Origin: Primulina eburnea
Lineage: Eukaryota; Streptophyta; Magnoliopsida; Lamiales; Gesneriaceae
Assembly (NCBI RefSeq): GCF_022965805.1
Contig: NW_027331354.1
Location: forward strand, 1 to 64,000
Length of the DNA: 64,000 bases
Reading direction: 5' to 3'
In this document: positions 1 to 15,177 of the stretch, in pieces
Position numbering within the stretch: position 1 is the first letter of the stretch
Layout: every line of letters begins with the position of its first letter
Notes under the pieces: generated by a model
The model's database searches: none
Seen by the model: the letters and a program-made list of their open reading frames with translations, nothing else
Told to the model about the DNA's origin: nothing
Made by a program: the position numbers and the translations under genes

Positions 1-948
1 GAACAAAACTTGGATTGCGAGCTCTCTCCTCTACTACATCATCGGTTTCTGCTAAATGACGGTTCATAAGCATCTAATCAAAAACATTTTCATTGACAGT
101 AGAGACATTATTGAATTTACTTCATAGTAGAATCATAGAACAAAATTAAGTAAAACACGTACCATGTAGAGCTGAGAAAAATTTCTCTCTAACCAAACTA
201 ACCAATCGAACAGAATTAGTCCAGTTTCCGTTACTCATTAAATTGGTTTCTAATCTTTCATTATATTGACTAGTTCATCCTGGTTTCAGTTATTTTTTCT
301 ATAAATCATACTTAGGGGGGATTTTTTTGGTATATATATTTCAGTTTGGTTAGTTCGAAACTTTTGGCTATCCCGAATCAGGTAGTTTGGTTTTTTGGGA
401 AAGATCAGCCCACTCGGTTATTTTATAAATACATTTGGCTTGTTCGATTTTTGAAAATTCTATTTAGTAGGTAACTAATGTGTCTGATTACCAAATACCA
501 ACCCCTCATCATGTTTCACTGGAAAAGAACAAAACTGACTTACTTTCTCCGAGTTTGGTCTCCAAATTTGGCATCGGTGATGATAACGTCAACATTCCAT
601 CATCATTAGCTACTTTATCTCCCGCCCCCACAGACCGGATGCTCTGAGATGGAGAAGAAACCTTACTGCTAGGTCTCACATTCCACAGGAGAAACGGTTT
701 TTTATCAGCTAACTTGGAATCGGCACATTTAAGACTCAAACCTTTGTGTGGCGACCAAACTAATTCTGCTAGGGGATCAGATGCTGCAAATGCCATGTCC
801 ACCTTTAATTTTGCATTTACACCTGCACCGGACACATTGTTCGACTCTGTTTGGACCCGGTAATTTGCAGAACCTAAAGCAAGTGCCAAGTCCAAGTTTT
901 CATCATTTTTATTCATTATCAGCAGCGTGTCATTTGTGAACATAAATC
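1..948 (-). CDS. 5' portion of unrecognised gene with EAR-like motif, partial
   Basis: I do not recognise this protein. The main exon is 544-948: acceptor TTTTCAG ends at 949 and a strong GTAAGT donor starts at 543. The next exon is 1-48 (acceptor TTTAGCAG) and leaves the window. The phases agree, and the join stays open through residues TDDVVEERARNPSFV. Translation could begin at 943 (MFTNDTLLIM) or 916 (MNKNDENLDL). The first residues include LDLALALG, which fits the LxLxL form of an EAR repression motif. A Trp-containing patch (ELVWSPHKGLSLKC) and a Ser-rich stretch follow. There is no signal peptide or membrane span, so a nuclear protein is plausible but inferred. The open frame reads past the donor to a stop at 509, which I treat as intron read-through. 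Confidence that this is a real exon pair is good; the function is unknown. Confidence 0.6.
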
Positions 949-2945
949 CTGAAAATAGCAAATAAATGAGTAATTTTATAAACTTTCATGTGTATAAAAA
1001 GGAACAAAATCGAACTAGCACAGATAATTCCATATATATAAAAAGGAACAAACTCGAAGTGCCCACTAAACTCGAAAGAACTTGAATAAATAAAACCAGT
1101 TCCCGTGTCACAATAATTTAAATTTTTTTAAAAAAATTGATACTAATCAGAAGGACCGCATCTAAACTAAGTACAACGCTGGAATACATCTATTTTTCAA
1201 CTGATTACCCACCATTATGGAAAGCACAAACGCATGCCTAGGCTAAAGGCACAATTTTTGGGCCTAAGAGCAGGCCAAGGCATTGCCATCCAGTTAAGCG
1301 GGCACCACAACCATGAAGATCGTATCTTGCGCCCCTTAAAAAATTCAAGGTATGGGTTAGGCATGCCTCGGATGAAAGGATTGTGAATCCAAGAAGAAAT
1401 ATAATGTACAAGCCATACTTATTTATTTGTATAATAATGAATACTGTTCAAAGTCTAAGTATTAACTAAACATAAATTAGACGTCATTTGACATACATTG
1501 TTCATGCATCTAGATTCTAATATATAAGTTATAACTCGTCAGTTCATCTCACTTTCATAAGTCCACGACTCATCTCTTGCCTTTTCCATTAGGCACCAGC
1601 GCACAGGTGAACTTCACATGCCTTTTACCTTAAATAACTATGTGATAACCATAGTTCCTCTTCCAAATCCAAGTACAACATTCAGGAAAAACCTAATCAA
1701 GGGAAAGACTCTCCCTCACTTCCTACTCTCTATTTTTCCCCATTAATTCTTTTGTTATATCATTTATTCAGACTGAGTAATCTAACCTTTCACTTTAATA
1801 TTATATAGAGTATCCCTTTCTACAACCATTCTCATATTCCAATTATGTAGCCATTTTCTATATATTTTGCCCCCCAACAACTAATCTTCTAGATCAATCC
1901 CTGAAGCAACATCGTACATGCATATAATTTACATAGAATCAACTCAAGAGATGGATCAAAACACGAGTGGCGAAGCGAGAGGGTGACCAGCATGGGGAGG
2001 TCGACTTCTTTCTTGTTAAACCTTCCTATCCATAAAAGACATGACAATTACTGTAGCTTGTTCCTTTGCTATCTTTCTTCCAGACAATATTACCTCTTAC
2101 ACAGGCAGGCCGGTTTCCTCTAGCAATTAGAGAAAGCAAAAACTTTCACGAGTGGTCTCAACCCCAATGACACGTTTAATGATTTTTAAAAAATTAAGGA
2201 AAATTCGGAGAATTATCAATTCCAGTAAAAATTCAAGCGATTAAACATTAAAATATACAATTTTTCGGCCATAAGCTGTACATAGAAGTTTAACTTGTGA
2301 GTGCACGTATTTCGAAGATGATTCAACGATCTTCAAGAAAAAAACTAAACTTATATACGTACAAGCCACAGAAAACCGAAAACCACAAGATCCAGTAATC
2401 GAAAACCCAAAACAAAAAAATCACAAAAAAACCAGTTATCCATCTATGCTTCTAGTTTCAAGAAATTGCATGTCATCGTTTTTAAAATCTAGATTAATCA
2501 GAATCTATATGATCCAAACCAGAAAGTTGCTTTCTTGGAGTCCATTCAACAAAAACCCACAATCCCTAAAAGTCTTGTTCAATCAAGAAATCTTCAGATC
2601 TTTCACCCCAAGAAAAACAAAAACCCCAAGATTAAACATTTAATACTTAAATGCATACAGCAAGAAAACCATCCTCAAAAACCCATTTCAGATAAACCAA
2701 ATCCAAGGAGACCTGATACCTTTTTCAGCCCTTTAAAAAATCCCTTCCAGTTGAACCAAACCATTTTTGGTCGTCACCCATTTTTCCCCCACATAAATTT
2801 TTATTATTATTCTTTTTTTCTCACAGAAGAAAAGCTCCAAAACAGTGGAGATATCAGGAAGAACATGAAAGAATTGTACGAAAACTGGACTACTAATCCG
2901 AAAGGATTGAGCCCAGAGAGTTTAGGAGCAGCAGTTCAAAGGTGA
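949..2945 (-). other. probable 5' intron and leader of the gene at 1-948
   Basis: No conserved coding exon is seen. The acceptor at 949-950 means an upstream exon must exist. On the minus strand 2945-2440 has the T-rich, stop-laden composition of a plant leader, so the transcript may start near here; this is inference. Just upstream, at 2976-2985, lies a CACGTG G-box core, with a TTGAC W-box core nearby at about 2952. The 65- and 136-residue plus-strand frames here resemble no family I know. Confidence 0.3.
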
Positions 2946-3110
2946 CAAAGTTGACGCAGATGTGGTCGAGAGGCCGCCACGTGGACCGTTGCATGCCAAC
3001 CCCACAGTCCGGTATTAATTATTTTTGTTCGCTTTCGTACTTTGCTTTCGTTATTTAATTAATGTTTTTTTTTTACTCATTCTGGTTTGCAATATTTATA
3101 TTTAATTAAA

Positions 3111-3279
3111 ACAAAAACTTGTGTGAGACGGTCTCACGGATCGTATTTGTGAGACAGATATCTTATTTGGGTATCCATAAAAAATATACTAAGAATATTA
3201 CTTTTTATTATGAATATGGGTAGGGTTGATCTGTCTCACAGATTAAGATCCATGAGACGGTCTCATATGAGACTCACTC
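3111..3279 (+). mobile_element. MITE copy A (nested-palindrome family)
   Basis: It begins ACAAAAACTTGTGTGAGACGG and ends GAGACTCACTC. A perfect 10-bp direct repeat, TTTAATTAAA, flanks it (3101-3110 and 3280-3289). Both ends carry the palindrome GTGAGACGGTCTCAC or a close variant, with a second inverted GTGAGAC/GTCTCAC pair inside. Confidence 0.85.
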
Positions 3280-3644
3280 TTTAATTAAACTAATCCATCA
3301 AATTCGATTCGATTTAAATAAATAGAGGTCGCATTTTTTTAATAAACGGGTTTCAATTTTATACAGTAATCTGTGAGACGGATTAATTTTATCTATTTTT
3401 ATAATAATAAATAATATTTTTTGATATAAAAATATTATTTTCATGGTTTTGTTGTAAAAAACAAATCGATTCAACTAGCTTGGAAAAAATCAGTTTATTT
3501 ATTTTTTTTACATAATAAATATAAGTCGAGAATCGAATTAATAGGATGCACACCCCTTATTTGTTTGTATTATTCACAAAATCAATCGTACAATTCACTT
3601 TAATCGTATGTTCAATATTTTTTTTATATAGCAAAAATAATATG

Positions 3645-3826
3645 GACAAAAATTTATATGAGACGGTCTCACATGTCGTATTTTGTTAAACGAATATCTT
3701 ATTGAGTCATCCATGAAAAAATATTACTTTTTATGCTAAGAGTATTACTTTTTATTGTGAATATCGATAAGATTGAACCGTCTCACAAATAAAAATTCGT
3801 GAGACCGTCTCACAAGATATTTACTC
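3645..3826 (+). mobile_element. MITE copy B
   Basis: Same family. The flanks AATAATATG (3636-3644) and AATAACATG (3827-3835) form a 9-bp target duplication with one mismatch. The internal TTTTTATGCTAAGAGTATTA block is intact. Confidence 0.82.
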
Positions 3827-4028
3827 AATAACATGCATAGTATTCAAATATTCAATAATAAAAAATGATAATATAATAGATTGATTTCTAATATTAGATG
3901 TTTGTATTTTTTAATTGGATATTAATTCTATTTTAACTTTAAATATTTCATGATATATTTAAGTAATCGTTTAGCTCGTGGAATGAGATAATAGAGATCA
4001 ATAGTGCATTAATGATGGTTTAAAATAT

Positions 4029-4202
4029 GCAAAAATTTGTGAGACGATCTCACGGGTCGTATTTGTGAGACAAATATTTTATTTGGGTCATTTATGAAAA
4101 AAATATTATTTTTTATGCTAAGAATATTATTTTTTATTGTGAATATCGATAGGGTTGACCCGTCTCACATAATCTTGAGACCGTCTTATAAGAGACCTAC
4201 TT
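4029..4202 (+). mobile_element. MITE copy C
   Basis: Same family, flanked by a perfect 10-bp repeat TTTAAAATAT (4019-4028 and 4203-4212). The right palindrome is eroded. Confidence 0.8.
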
Positions 4203-4212
4203 TTTAAAATAT

Positions 4213-5953
4213 ATGAACGATTAATTATTTTTTTACTCTTTCATATTATAGATTTCGAGCCAATGAAATTCGAGTTTGATCAAATTCAAGTAAAGTGCTA
4301 GTTAAGATTAATTCAGTTATTAAATGCTAATATTATATATATGATGATTTTTTAAAATGATTTTTTAAAGGAAAAACATTCAAATCCTCGTGATGAAGAG
4401 ATTTTACTAATTTAGTTTTCCTGTTGCTTTTCAAATTTACAATTTATATATTTTGTTTGCATTTAATTATGACCAAAAAGCAATTTAAGCTCACGATGAA
4501 TTTAGTGTAGCGTTATATGATGATTAAGATTCTCGTGAGACAAATCGACATTGTATATATTTTGAATGAAAGTAATAGTTTTAGCGTAAAATTTTAATAT
4601 TTTTTATTACATAAGTCGATATGAGATCTGTATAACAAAATTAAGTCACGAGACAGTCTCATAATTATGGCAATTTTTATTGTTAAATATTAAATTTGTG
4701 TCATTGTCAGATGCTTTAATTTATTTTTTAGATTTTTTCTTCTATTTATAGAAAATTGTAACCTTTGAATCTTTGACCTCATGCACAAGTTAAAACGTTA
4801 TATATTTTTAATTTTTGCAGTTATCATTGGAAGAAATGTGGTAAATCTTTGACATGTTAAACAATATATTCTGGTCACGTTGTCTCAAACCATGAAACAT
4901 CTTTACTGTCTAATTAATTCACAATAAATAATTGCACAATTCAAAATTGTTTTAATAAATATATAATTTGCTCGATGAAAAATCGACAACTGCTAAATTC
5001 TTGTAATTTACTTTATTACGGTTTATTTTATTTTACGAAAGAAGCTAATGAAGTAGAAGCCCAAAAAACATTCCTTTTATCTTCTGGATAATTGTTTATT
5101 TTGAGCAATTGAAATATAATGTTGGGTGTAATAATTGTAAATGTTCAGTAGAACAATCGAAACGTAGTACTTGAGCTGTTGTATGGTTTGAAAGATTTGA
5201 GTTGTGTTATCATCATTAGATTTACATTTTTTTTGTAAAAAATGTCAATCGTTCGGTCTTCCAATTGATATCAAAACCAAAATCACGAGTTCGATTCACA
5301 TTGATTGCAAGAAGTACAATTATCGTGATGAAGTTGTTGAGTGCAAAAATAGTTTATATTGAGTAGAGCAATCGAAACGTGATGTTTTATTTGTTGTACA
5401 TTTTAAAAGATTTTAGTGACAATGTTACCGTCAAATATAACTTTTGATAAAACAACAATTGTTCGATCTTGCATATATTTTTTATTAATATTTAGTCTAT
5501 ACAATTTCATTCAAAACCGAGTTTTTTCTTTTAACAAATCGCGTCAAACTTGTAAAATGTTTGATGAAATGAAAAGAAGTAGGAATCGAATAGACTTTCT
5601 CAACCCAATTATCATTCCTATGGAATAACTATTCCCAATTTCATAGGAATTCAATTCCTTTAATATATATATATATTCCATTTCTTCCACCTTCCTTCAC
5701 TTTGATATCAAATAATAAAGACGAATCTAATATTCCCACATTCAGTCTATTCCATCTGACCTTATTCTATTCCTGGCTCTCAAGCATTTTATAAGTACAA
5801 GTAATTGAAGCATTTTATTATTATAATAATCGTAAAACTTAATATAATAATATACTTATTTTCCAAAAAAATAATTATTATTATTATACTCACTAAAAAA
5901 AATTAAAATATGATTTGAATAAAATTTGGAGAGCATCTCATTATGAATTGTTA
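4213..5953. other. AT-rich spacer with an imperfect 215-bp direct repeat
   Basis: No gene is seen. Segments starting at 5147 and 5362 (GTAGARCAATCGAAACG, then a similar run ending CAATYGTTCGRTCTT) are diverged direct repeats about 215 bp apart, so part of this is old repeat material. A very degraded MITE trace may lie at about 4530-4670. Confidence 0.4.
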
Positions 5954-6135
5954 GTCAAAAACTTATGTGAGACGGTCTTACGGATCGTATTTTGTGAGAC
6001 ATATATCTTATTTGGGTCATTCATGAAAAGTATTACTTTTTATGTTAAGAATATTACTTTTTATTGTTAATATCGATATGATTGACTCGTCTCACATATA
6101 AAGATTCGTGAGACCGTCTCACAAGAGACCTACTC
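5954..6135 (+). mobile_element. MITE copy D
   Basis: Same family. The flanks GAATTGTTA (5945-5953) and GAATTGTAA (6136-6144) form a 9-bp duplication with one mismatch. Confidence 0.82.
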
Positions 6136-6497
6136 GAATTGTAATGGCAGAATATTGTTTGTCTCATATATTATATATTGACTTGATGTTTGTATATATT
6201 ATACTTTGTAATTTCAAAAGGACAAAAATCTAATATATGTAACCTAAATCACATAATTAAATGATGAAAATATATATCAAAGTCTCCCCCTTTATTTCTC
6301 AAAGGTTAAATTATATATTTAATAATTTATTTTTTAGTAAGATTTTTTTATATATAATATTGTATAATTAAATTAATCATTGATGTGATATTCATTTGTC
6401 CAAGTTGGCACATCAAAACAAATGGGACAACTCATCAATGACAATAATAGAGTTCATGCATGAATCCCTAGAACATGTGAGAAACAAGGCATTTAAT

Positions 6498-6500
<3 letters not shown>

Positions 6501-6582
<82 letters not shown>
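6501..6582. repeat. (AT)n microsatellite, about 41 units
   Basis: An uninterrupted AT dinucleotide run. The 96-residue frame crossing it is an Ile-Tyr artefact. Confidence 0.97.
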
Positions 6583-6585
<3 letters not shown>

Positions 6586-8834
6586 AATTGGAAATTTCAA
6601 GTACAAGGACATGTACACAAGATCAATCAATATTTAAATTAAAATTTCTAAATTTCGTCTGCAATTATATATGTTTCTTCATTTAATTTTGTACATTCCA
6701 CTTTGTTATTGCGTTAATTCTTCGATTAAAAAGTACCCAATTTCAAATTTTAACTCGTATGGTTGATTTATCAAATGACGTCGTTAGTTGTGATATGATT
6801 AACTTTGTAAATCTTGAAACTTGATCTCGATATCTCATCATTTTTCGTACATTTTCAAATCTCGAGTACAAGTAAAAATATGTCATTATCAGTATACATA
6901 TATTCACTTATATTTCTCCAGACAAAATATATACGTCCGGAAAAACTTCCGACGTCCCCTCATATCTCGTTGTTGGTTTTCAGATGATGCTAGATTAGCA
7001 AAAGCACTTGCATTGTCGCAAATCATAATCATCATCATTATTATTAATAATGAGTGCCCAATTATAAAAATTTATGAACCTCTAGAAATACTTTTTTTTT
7101 AAAAAATGATGGCAATCATTTCTATTAGTTTCGCTTTATTTCCACCACTCGCAGAAGCCCTACTTTTTGCATGGGGACTTTCTTATCTTGAACTTAAATT
7201 GCAACAATATTTGTTTATTAAGATTTGTATTGAAATTGACATAGATAAATTTTATAGAAAAAAAAAAGGACCAAATATGCTCCAAATCTTGTAGTAGATG
7301 GTACCACAACATATGTCAACTTGGTCGACTCTCGACAAATATATGCATTAAATACACAATTCATTATCTTCAAGAATTTTCATGAATATATATTATGGTC
7401 CACTGCAGCAATAAAATATCATCCACCAATAATCAATCCTTTTTGCAGCTTGAGGGAGGGCTGCAAAAATAATAGACAAAATCAATTATTATTGTTATTT
7501 TCGTTTTACGAATTTGGTGTTCTATGTTGTCATATTTTAATTTTAATTTTTCATATATCGATTTTGAGAATTTTAGTATTTTTCATCTGTATTAGTTGCA
7601 TAATACAACAAATTTCAGGCGTAAGCATTATGTATATTAGTAACAAGAGAATAAAATTGAAATTCGAAAATGTAAAAGACAAAAATAATAAAAAAAAACA
7701 TATAAAAATTACCAAAATTGCAATTTTTTGATTAATTATATTACTTATTCAATTAATATAGAGTATATAATCATGGTTATTTTAATTTTCAGTTGACAAA
7801 TGAAATAAAATAGTGATTAACATTTTCTTTTACGCCTCGTATATTATTTCAAAGTTGCTCATTATATTTTGAGTAAAAAACCACATACCTAATTAATACT
7901 AACAACCAGTAACAGAGTCAAGAATATGACTCTAATCGGGTTAGAATTTTAAAATTTAGAATATTTTATTATTTTAAATTGATTTACCCGAACTAATATC
8001 ATATTAATCCAAAATTAAACAAAATTTACATATATATATTTTTTTAAACTATTATCAAATACTCAAAATGCATATTCTAAAAGGATGCAACAATTCACAA
8101 AAAATTTAATGAAAAACTAGAAATCTTAATTTCCTAGAAGAACTAGCGCGTCGGCTCGCCTGCCCTCATTCACAACCAACACTGGTTGTCCCGTTTCGAC
8201 CCGTCTCCAAACATGTCACTAAAATCATAACCCATCCGTTTATTTTCTATAACGGGACGGACCACCCAGACGGGTTTAGCTTGTTTTGAATATATTCCAA
8301 CTCAGACGCTAAAGACCGTATGAAATTAGAGAAATATTTCGATTAGAAACCAAAACCGGAACAAGGTTTTACTTCAATCTTGGAACATTGTGATTGTAAA
8401 CTAGGTTTTGGTTCAATCGTGGAGATTGTGATTGCTATCGTTCATGATTCAAACGGATGTGTTTGAGTTTATACAAAAACTTTAGATGGAAAACTGACTT
8501 GACATAAAGGGGTATGATTAAATTTGATTTTTATTTTAAAAAATCGAATATTTCTGATAAAATTATCCCTCCTTGTCAAGCTTTTCAATCCGTGGAGACA
8601 TCCCACGAGGGATGATCAATCTCCACAACTTTGTTTCTTTCACCATAAAGGGATTGATAACGACGGTCTTTTAATTTACAAGTGATAATTATGACTCCGT
8701 AGGTATTTGTTTGATGACCACTTCAAGACTTAATTAGTTTGAGGGTTCTTTCTTCATAAAAAAATCGAGCCGACTCGAAAAAATATTTGATTCTTTTAAT
8801 TGTAGTACAAGAGTAAAAGAAATATAAAGATATA
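6583..8834. other. AT-rich spacer, no gene seen
   Basis: Several open frames of 60-136 residues occur (6821-7102, 7106-7294, 7321-7731), but none has a recognisable domain, plausible codon use or splice context. A short GC-richer patch at 8145-8300 has no identifiable structure. Confidence 0.5.
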
Positions 8835-9016
8835 AACAAAAACTTGTGTGAGACAGTTTCATTAGTCGTATTTTGTGAGACAATTATCTTATTTGAGTTA
8901 TCAATGAAATAATATTACTTTTTATGATAAGATTATTATTTTTTATTGTGAATATCAGTAGGGTTGACCCGTTTTACAGATAAATATTTGTGAGACAGTC
9001 TCACAAGAGACTACTC
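8835..9016 (+). mobile_element. MITE copy E
   Basis: Same family with a 9-bp duplication AAAGATATA (8826-8834 and 9017-9025). The left palindrome is mutated to GTGAGACAGTTTCAT. Confidence 0.8.
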
Positions 9017-9029
9017 AAAGATATATATA

Positions 9030-9060
<31 letters not shown>

Positions 9061-9817
9061 ATCTAACATACATATAAATATATGACTTCTAATTGTGAAT
9101 TTTTCAATATACCCTTATTCATTTAATGTAGCAAATTAAATCAATAATTTTTTTGATGAGTTCTTTTATAATTTATTGTCTATCTTAAATGCCTTTGGAT
9201 ATTAATGCATGTTGAATTTATCAATTTACCCATAATTTTTCTTTGTTGCTAACTAAAATTTGTTACTAAAATTAGTGTATATCTTCATGGTTGTTAATGA
9301 ATATTTAATATTTATATCTTATCTTTTCTTTTATTTTATAAATTGATGCAAGTCATAATTAAATAAATAGTTACTCAATAATTTAGTGATTTCATTTATG
9401 ATTTATTATGTATTATGATAATATTTTAGATAATACTGTTTTTAAAATTAAAGTTTCTATTATTATATATTTTTTTATCAATTTTCAATTGCGTTCTAAA
9501 CATAATACAAAGTATGAATATATTAGCATTATTCTATTACGAAATAATCATATATAATATATTGATTTGTTATCTTGTTTGTTCTTTTCAACCTATTAAT
9601 TAATTTCTAATTGTATATGATGAAATTACGTACATAAAAAACAATTTTTTCTCTTTTCTACATATATTAATTAATTTATCATTATATATGATGAATTTAT
9701 ATATATAACTATTTTTCACATTTCAAAATAACAAAATTGTTATTTAATATTACCCGCTTATTAAATTAAATAAGTTATGTTTACCATTTCATTGTGCATT
9801 ATATCAGGTGATTAAAC

Positions 9818-11408
<1,591 letters not shown>

Positions 11409-14400
11409 TTACCTTCGATTCCCTTGTCTCCGAGCAATTCTATGCCCTGCTCCGACCAGTAAGGCTCTTCCGATCAATCCTGTTTTAAGTCCACAAATGA
11501 GAGCCACAGTTCCACCAATAGCCACCCATTTCCAATCAATTCCACCAGAATCTTTTGGTGTTTCCATTATCACAACCTCGTTCTTTCCTTCTTCATCCGA
11601 TGCTTGTGCCACAGGATCAGTCCCTTCATCGCATGAAATTTTGGTTGTGATTCTTGCCATCAAAGCACATCTGGTTAATGATGTGTCAAATTTTCTAGCG
11701 TTTTGATAGGCTCTGAAGCCTGCATGTAGTTTCTTGACCGTTCCCCACATTCCATGACGAACCCCTAATTTGGCAACATCCTTAGGGATTCCCATGTCCT
11801 CGTAGTGAATAAGTGTGACCTCGCATGCAGATAACAGCCCATCTGGTTTACGTGATTCAACTGCACAGGTTTGTCCATGTGAGATAAGGATAACATTTTT
11901 ACATCAGTGTCATCTGAAAAGAAGCCATTGAGTAAATAAGTAATACTCACCTGGCTTGATAACCCAGCTTGAGAAATAAAAATCTACGCGCCTGGGCTTG
12001 TCACGTTTTGGAAAAGCTGGATATGGCACCCCCTGCAGCCATTGTGTTCGTAATCAAAATATAATGTTAGTCTAAAATGAAATTGGAATTCTGTGGAAAA
12101 ATAATAGTTCAACAATGCAGGGGTGCTAGACAAGGAAATAAGTCCGTTTGAGATATGATGTACTAGTTCAAACTCCTGTATTTTGACTCGCGGGGAAAAC
12201 AAACTCGAACAATATGTAGCAACACAAGATCCTAACAAGTCACTGACTATGTAAATGAAACAAGAACTTGTAATGGTGTAATACAGGTAAAAGTTACAAA
12301 CTTAGAGCCATCATACCTTTGTAACACAATAATTACTTTTTCCTGATTCCCATATCCTTCGACCAATGATATACTCTCGATCACTGCAGAAGAAAGGGAA
12401 CTGCACATGAAAGAACAATGAAGTCAACATCAGCTGAAGGTGGTTTGATAAAATACTGTTATGCACCCCAGTGTAACATACCTTTTTAATCCAGTGGACG
12501 ATCATCATCCCCGTATCATGGCATTCTTCCAATATTTTGACATACACAAGCATAGGATCCCATTTTGGCCGAAATTCATCATCCCAGAAAAAATCTCTGA
12601 CCAGCTCAGGAGTTGCATCCTCAAAAATTGTTTTGCTGCGATACACTATTGGACCCACCTGAAAAACAAGTTACCCCACAAAATAAATGTCATAACTTTT
12701 TACTGAATAAAATGCAACCATGAAGATAATTTATTATCTTAAATTGAGATCAAGAGTATGCAAAGCAAACCACATAAAATACAAAAATAGGAAAATTTTG
12801 AAAAATAACCTTGGTCAAAGTTTGTTTTTTAAACTCAAATACACTTGGGAGATTAATTTTGCAGAAACAAAATTTGATCAAGGTTATTTTGCTAGCTATC
12901 CCAATGAAAATATTCCCTAGGGGTTCAAAAAGTTAGCACTCATATGTGTTGTCCGTTAGATGCATGAATACAAATATATTACATCAACAATCAGTATGGT
13001 GATCACTAACAAAAATTCATTCACTGCATAAAGCTTTTCATTCCTCTGTCTACAAATCTTAGAACTTAGGACTTCTCTGGCCTGTGCAGATGGGACATCC
13101 AACTGCCATGCCAGTTGTACCTCAGGCTCATGGCGCCAAGCTTGGTATGTTAAGTTTGATGTCGAGCGCTCCATCATGCTTTGCCACGCCATTTCTCCAT
13201 CCTTTCCGTCCAGAAGATGCAAAAGGTGTTCCAAATCTTTTTCGGTGACACTACTTAATTCTCGATCTGGAGCCCCGTTGACAATCCTGTAAAAGAAGAC
13301 CTAAATTATAGTGCACATTTTTTTTATTGGTGAGATCTAAACGAAAAATGAAAATATAAACATCAGAATCATGAAGGGTATGATGTTGATGGTTTGTCCA
13401 GCATATAATTCAAAGCATGATGTTTTTCTTGGTCATTCATTAACCATCAAAGAAGCATTGAATTTTGCTTTGGTTCCCGAATGAGGAACTAATGGAATCC
13501 ACGACAGTTTTAATACAATCTCAGTAACCCACCGTCGATCTTTCATGAACTAGAATACATGAATCATGACATTATCAAGTTTCTTAAAGTTCAGCATTTC
13601 AAGATCCCAAACATTTTTTTTATTTACTCTATCATCTTATTACCCCCTTCTTTCACCTTAGAAGTTTCTTATTCCTCACAACCTTTCTTAGTTAAAGCAC
13701 GTAGACTTAGGAAAACAACATTTTATTTCAGTTTGATTATAAAAGAGAAAACTAAAGAATATAGTTTTTTGAAAGATGTATACAGTAAAAATAATACAAC
13801 TGAAACATATTTGCTTATCCATTCACATACTCAATTTCTTTTTCACAGCTCTCGAGCTGAAATTGTTATTCTCTACTTAACACTAGTTCTCCACCCGGTA
13901 ACAAGCCTTCATAGCTTTGGTGGCTAGTTTAACGCTCAAGAGATTTGAGAGAAAACGGAGAGAAACTGTGATCCTCGCAGTTAGAACAAGAAGAAACTGC
14001 AGCTAAAGGAATTTCAGTTCATTCATTAGCCACCTCCCCATTTCTGGCTTCACCACTTCAAAGCCTAGGAGCTGAAGTTAAGCTACACTTGGGGAATAAA
14101 ATAAAGGAAGGTTTGTCAAATAGACAATGTATGAAAAATCAGGTAGACAAGGTTTAGACTGAAACAAACATTGCCAAAATTTCTGTAGGCTCCATGATTC
14201 ATTCAGGCATGTAAAAAAATCCGCAAAGGAAAACAATATTGCTTCTTTAATTTTTTCCCCTATAGTTGAGAAAACAAAACCTCAAGCTTCTATACAAATC
14301 CAGCATTAAACTGATGTACTGTCATTTAAAGTCAATTCCCATTAGAAAAATAACATTTCTTTGACTGCATTTTGTTTCCTGCGCAGACCAACCTAGTTCA

Positions 14401-15177
14401 TACATTTCTTTGGAAACAAATAATATGAAAAATATCAAAATTGACTTGCGGACTATTAACTGTTACTATCTTACATTGGCAAGCATTAAGAAATGATTAA
14501 TAACTTTAACAGATACCAGGCCTATTAGGCTAATGTTCTGCTTCCCATCAAATGCAAAATTCAAACTTTATGCGTAGTTAAATTAAGATAAACATAAGTC
14601 AAACTTTATGCGCAGTTCTTCCCAAAGATATATTCAGTCTATAATGCTCGTACCCTATCAGTATCGGCATTTACTATGCAATAATTCACATTTCACAATT
14701 CTAAAGGAAAAAAAATCAAAAGATTCATCAGAAGAAAAATAAATCAGACGTAAAATATAATAGCTACCCGATGTCATCACCGGCTACATCATCCCCAGCC
14801 TCCACCTGAGTCGCCACCGACGCCTCCAAAGCCGAAGACGCAGGTTCCTGAGCTGGTATCTTGCGGCTCCTCCCTTGGAAGCTGAACCAAAGCCCACGGC
14901 ACACGGAAAAGGCCGACAGAGCCGTAAAGGCAAACCAGAACCGCCGCGCACCAAGACCCAGGGGAACCGTCCATAAAAACCGGAACTTGGACCGGAAACC
15001 CAGGAAAATCAACCCCGTCCATCTCGGCCGCCATGACCAACCGATCAGAAGCCCAATCATCACCGCCGCCCAAATCGGAACTATACAAACTATTATGTCG
15101 ACGAATGTTTCCATAATCGCTGGCTTGCTGAGGAACTCCACCATATAATCGTTCAATTCAGCCCAAGCCCCCTCCAT
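11409..15177 (-). CDS. START-domain (polyketide cyclase/lipid transport superfamily) membrane protein
   Basis: Six exons read cleanly in frame: 14768-15177, 13121-13286, 12482-12658, 12317-12400, 11951-12032 and 11409-11860, giving 456 residues. All introns are GT-AG. The first exon holds hydrophobic segments (about residues 25-47, IIVCIVPIWAAVMIGLLIGW, and about 70-95) that look membrane-spanning, then an Ala/Glu/Asp-rich linker. Residues about 140-360 form the START domain, with the family signatures VRDFFWDDEFRPKWD, FFCSDREYIIGRRIW and DMGIPKDVAKLGVRHGMW. The C-terminus has another hydrophobic segment (WKWVAIGGTVALICGL). The order matches a plant START family represented in Arabidopsis by At3g23080 and At4g14500. 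The family is expected to bind a lipid-like ligand at a membrane; the ligand is not known to me. Intron 1 is 1.5 kb with no obvious insertion. Confidence 0.93.

Noticed and set aside
6396..6686. A 96-residue plus-strand frame
   Set aside because: It consists largely of Ile-Tyr repeats from the (AT)n tract and has no coding character.
7321..7731. A 136-residue plus-strand frame in AT-rich spacer
   Set aside because: It has extreme Ile/Lys/Asn content, no recognisable domain and no splice context. It is most likely a chance frame.
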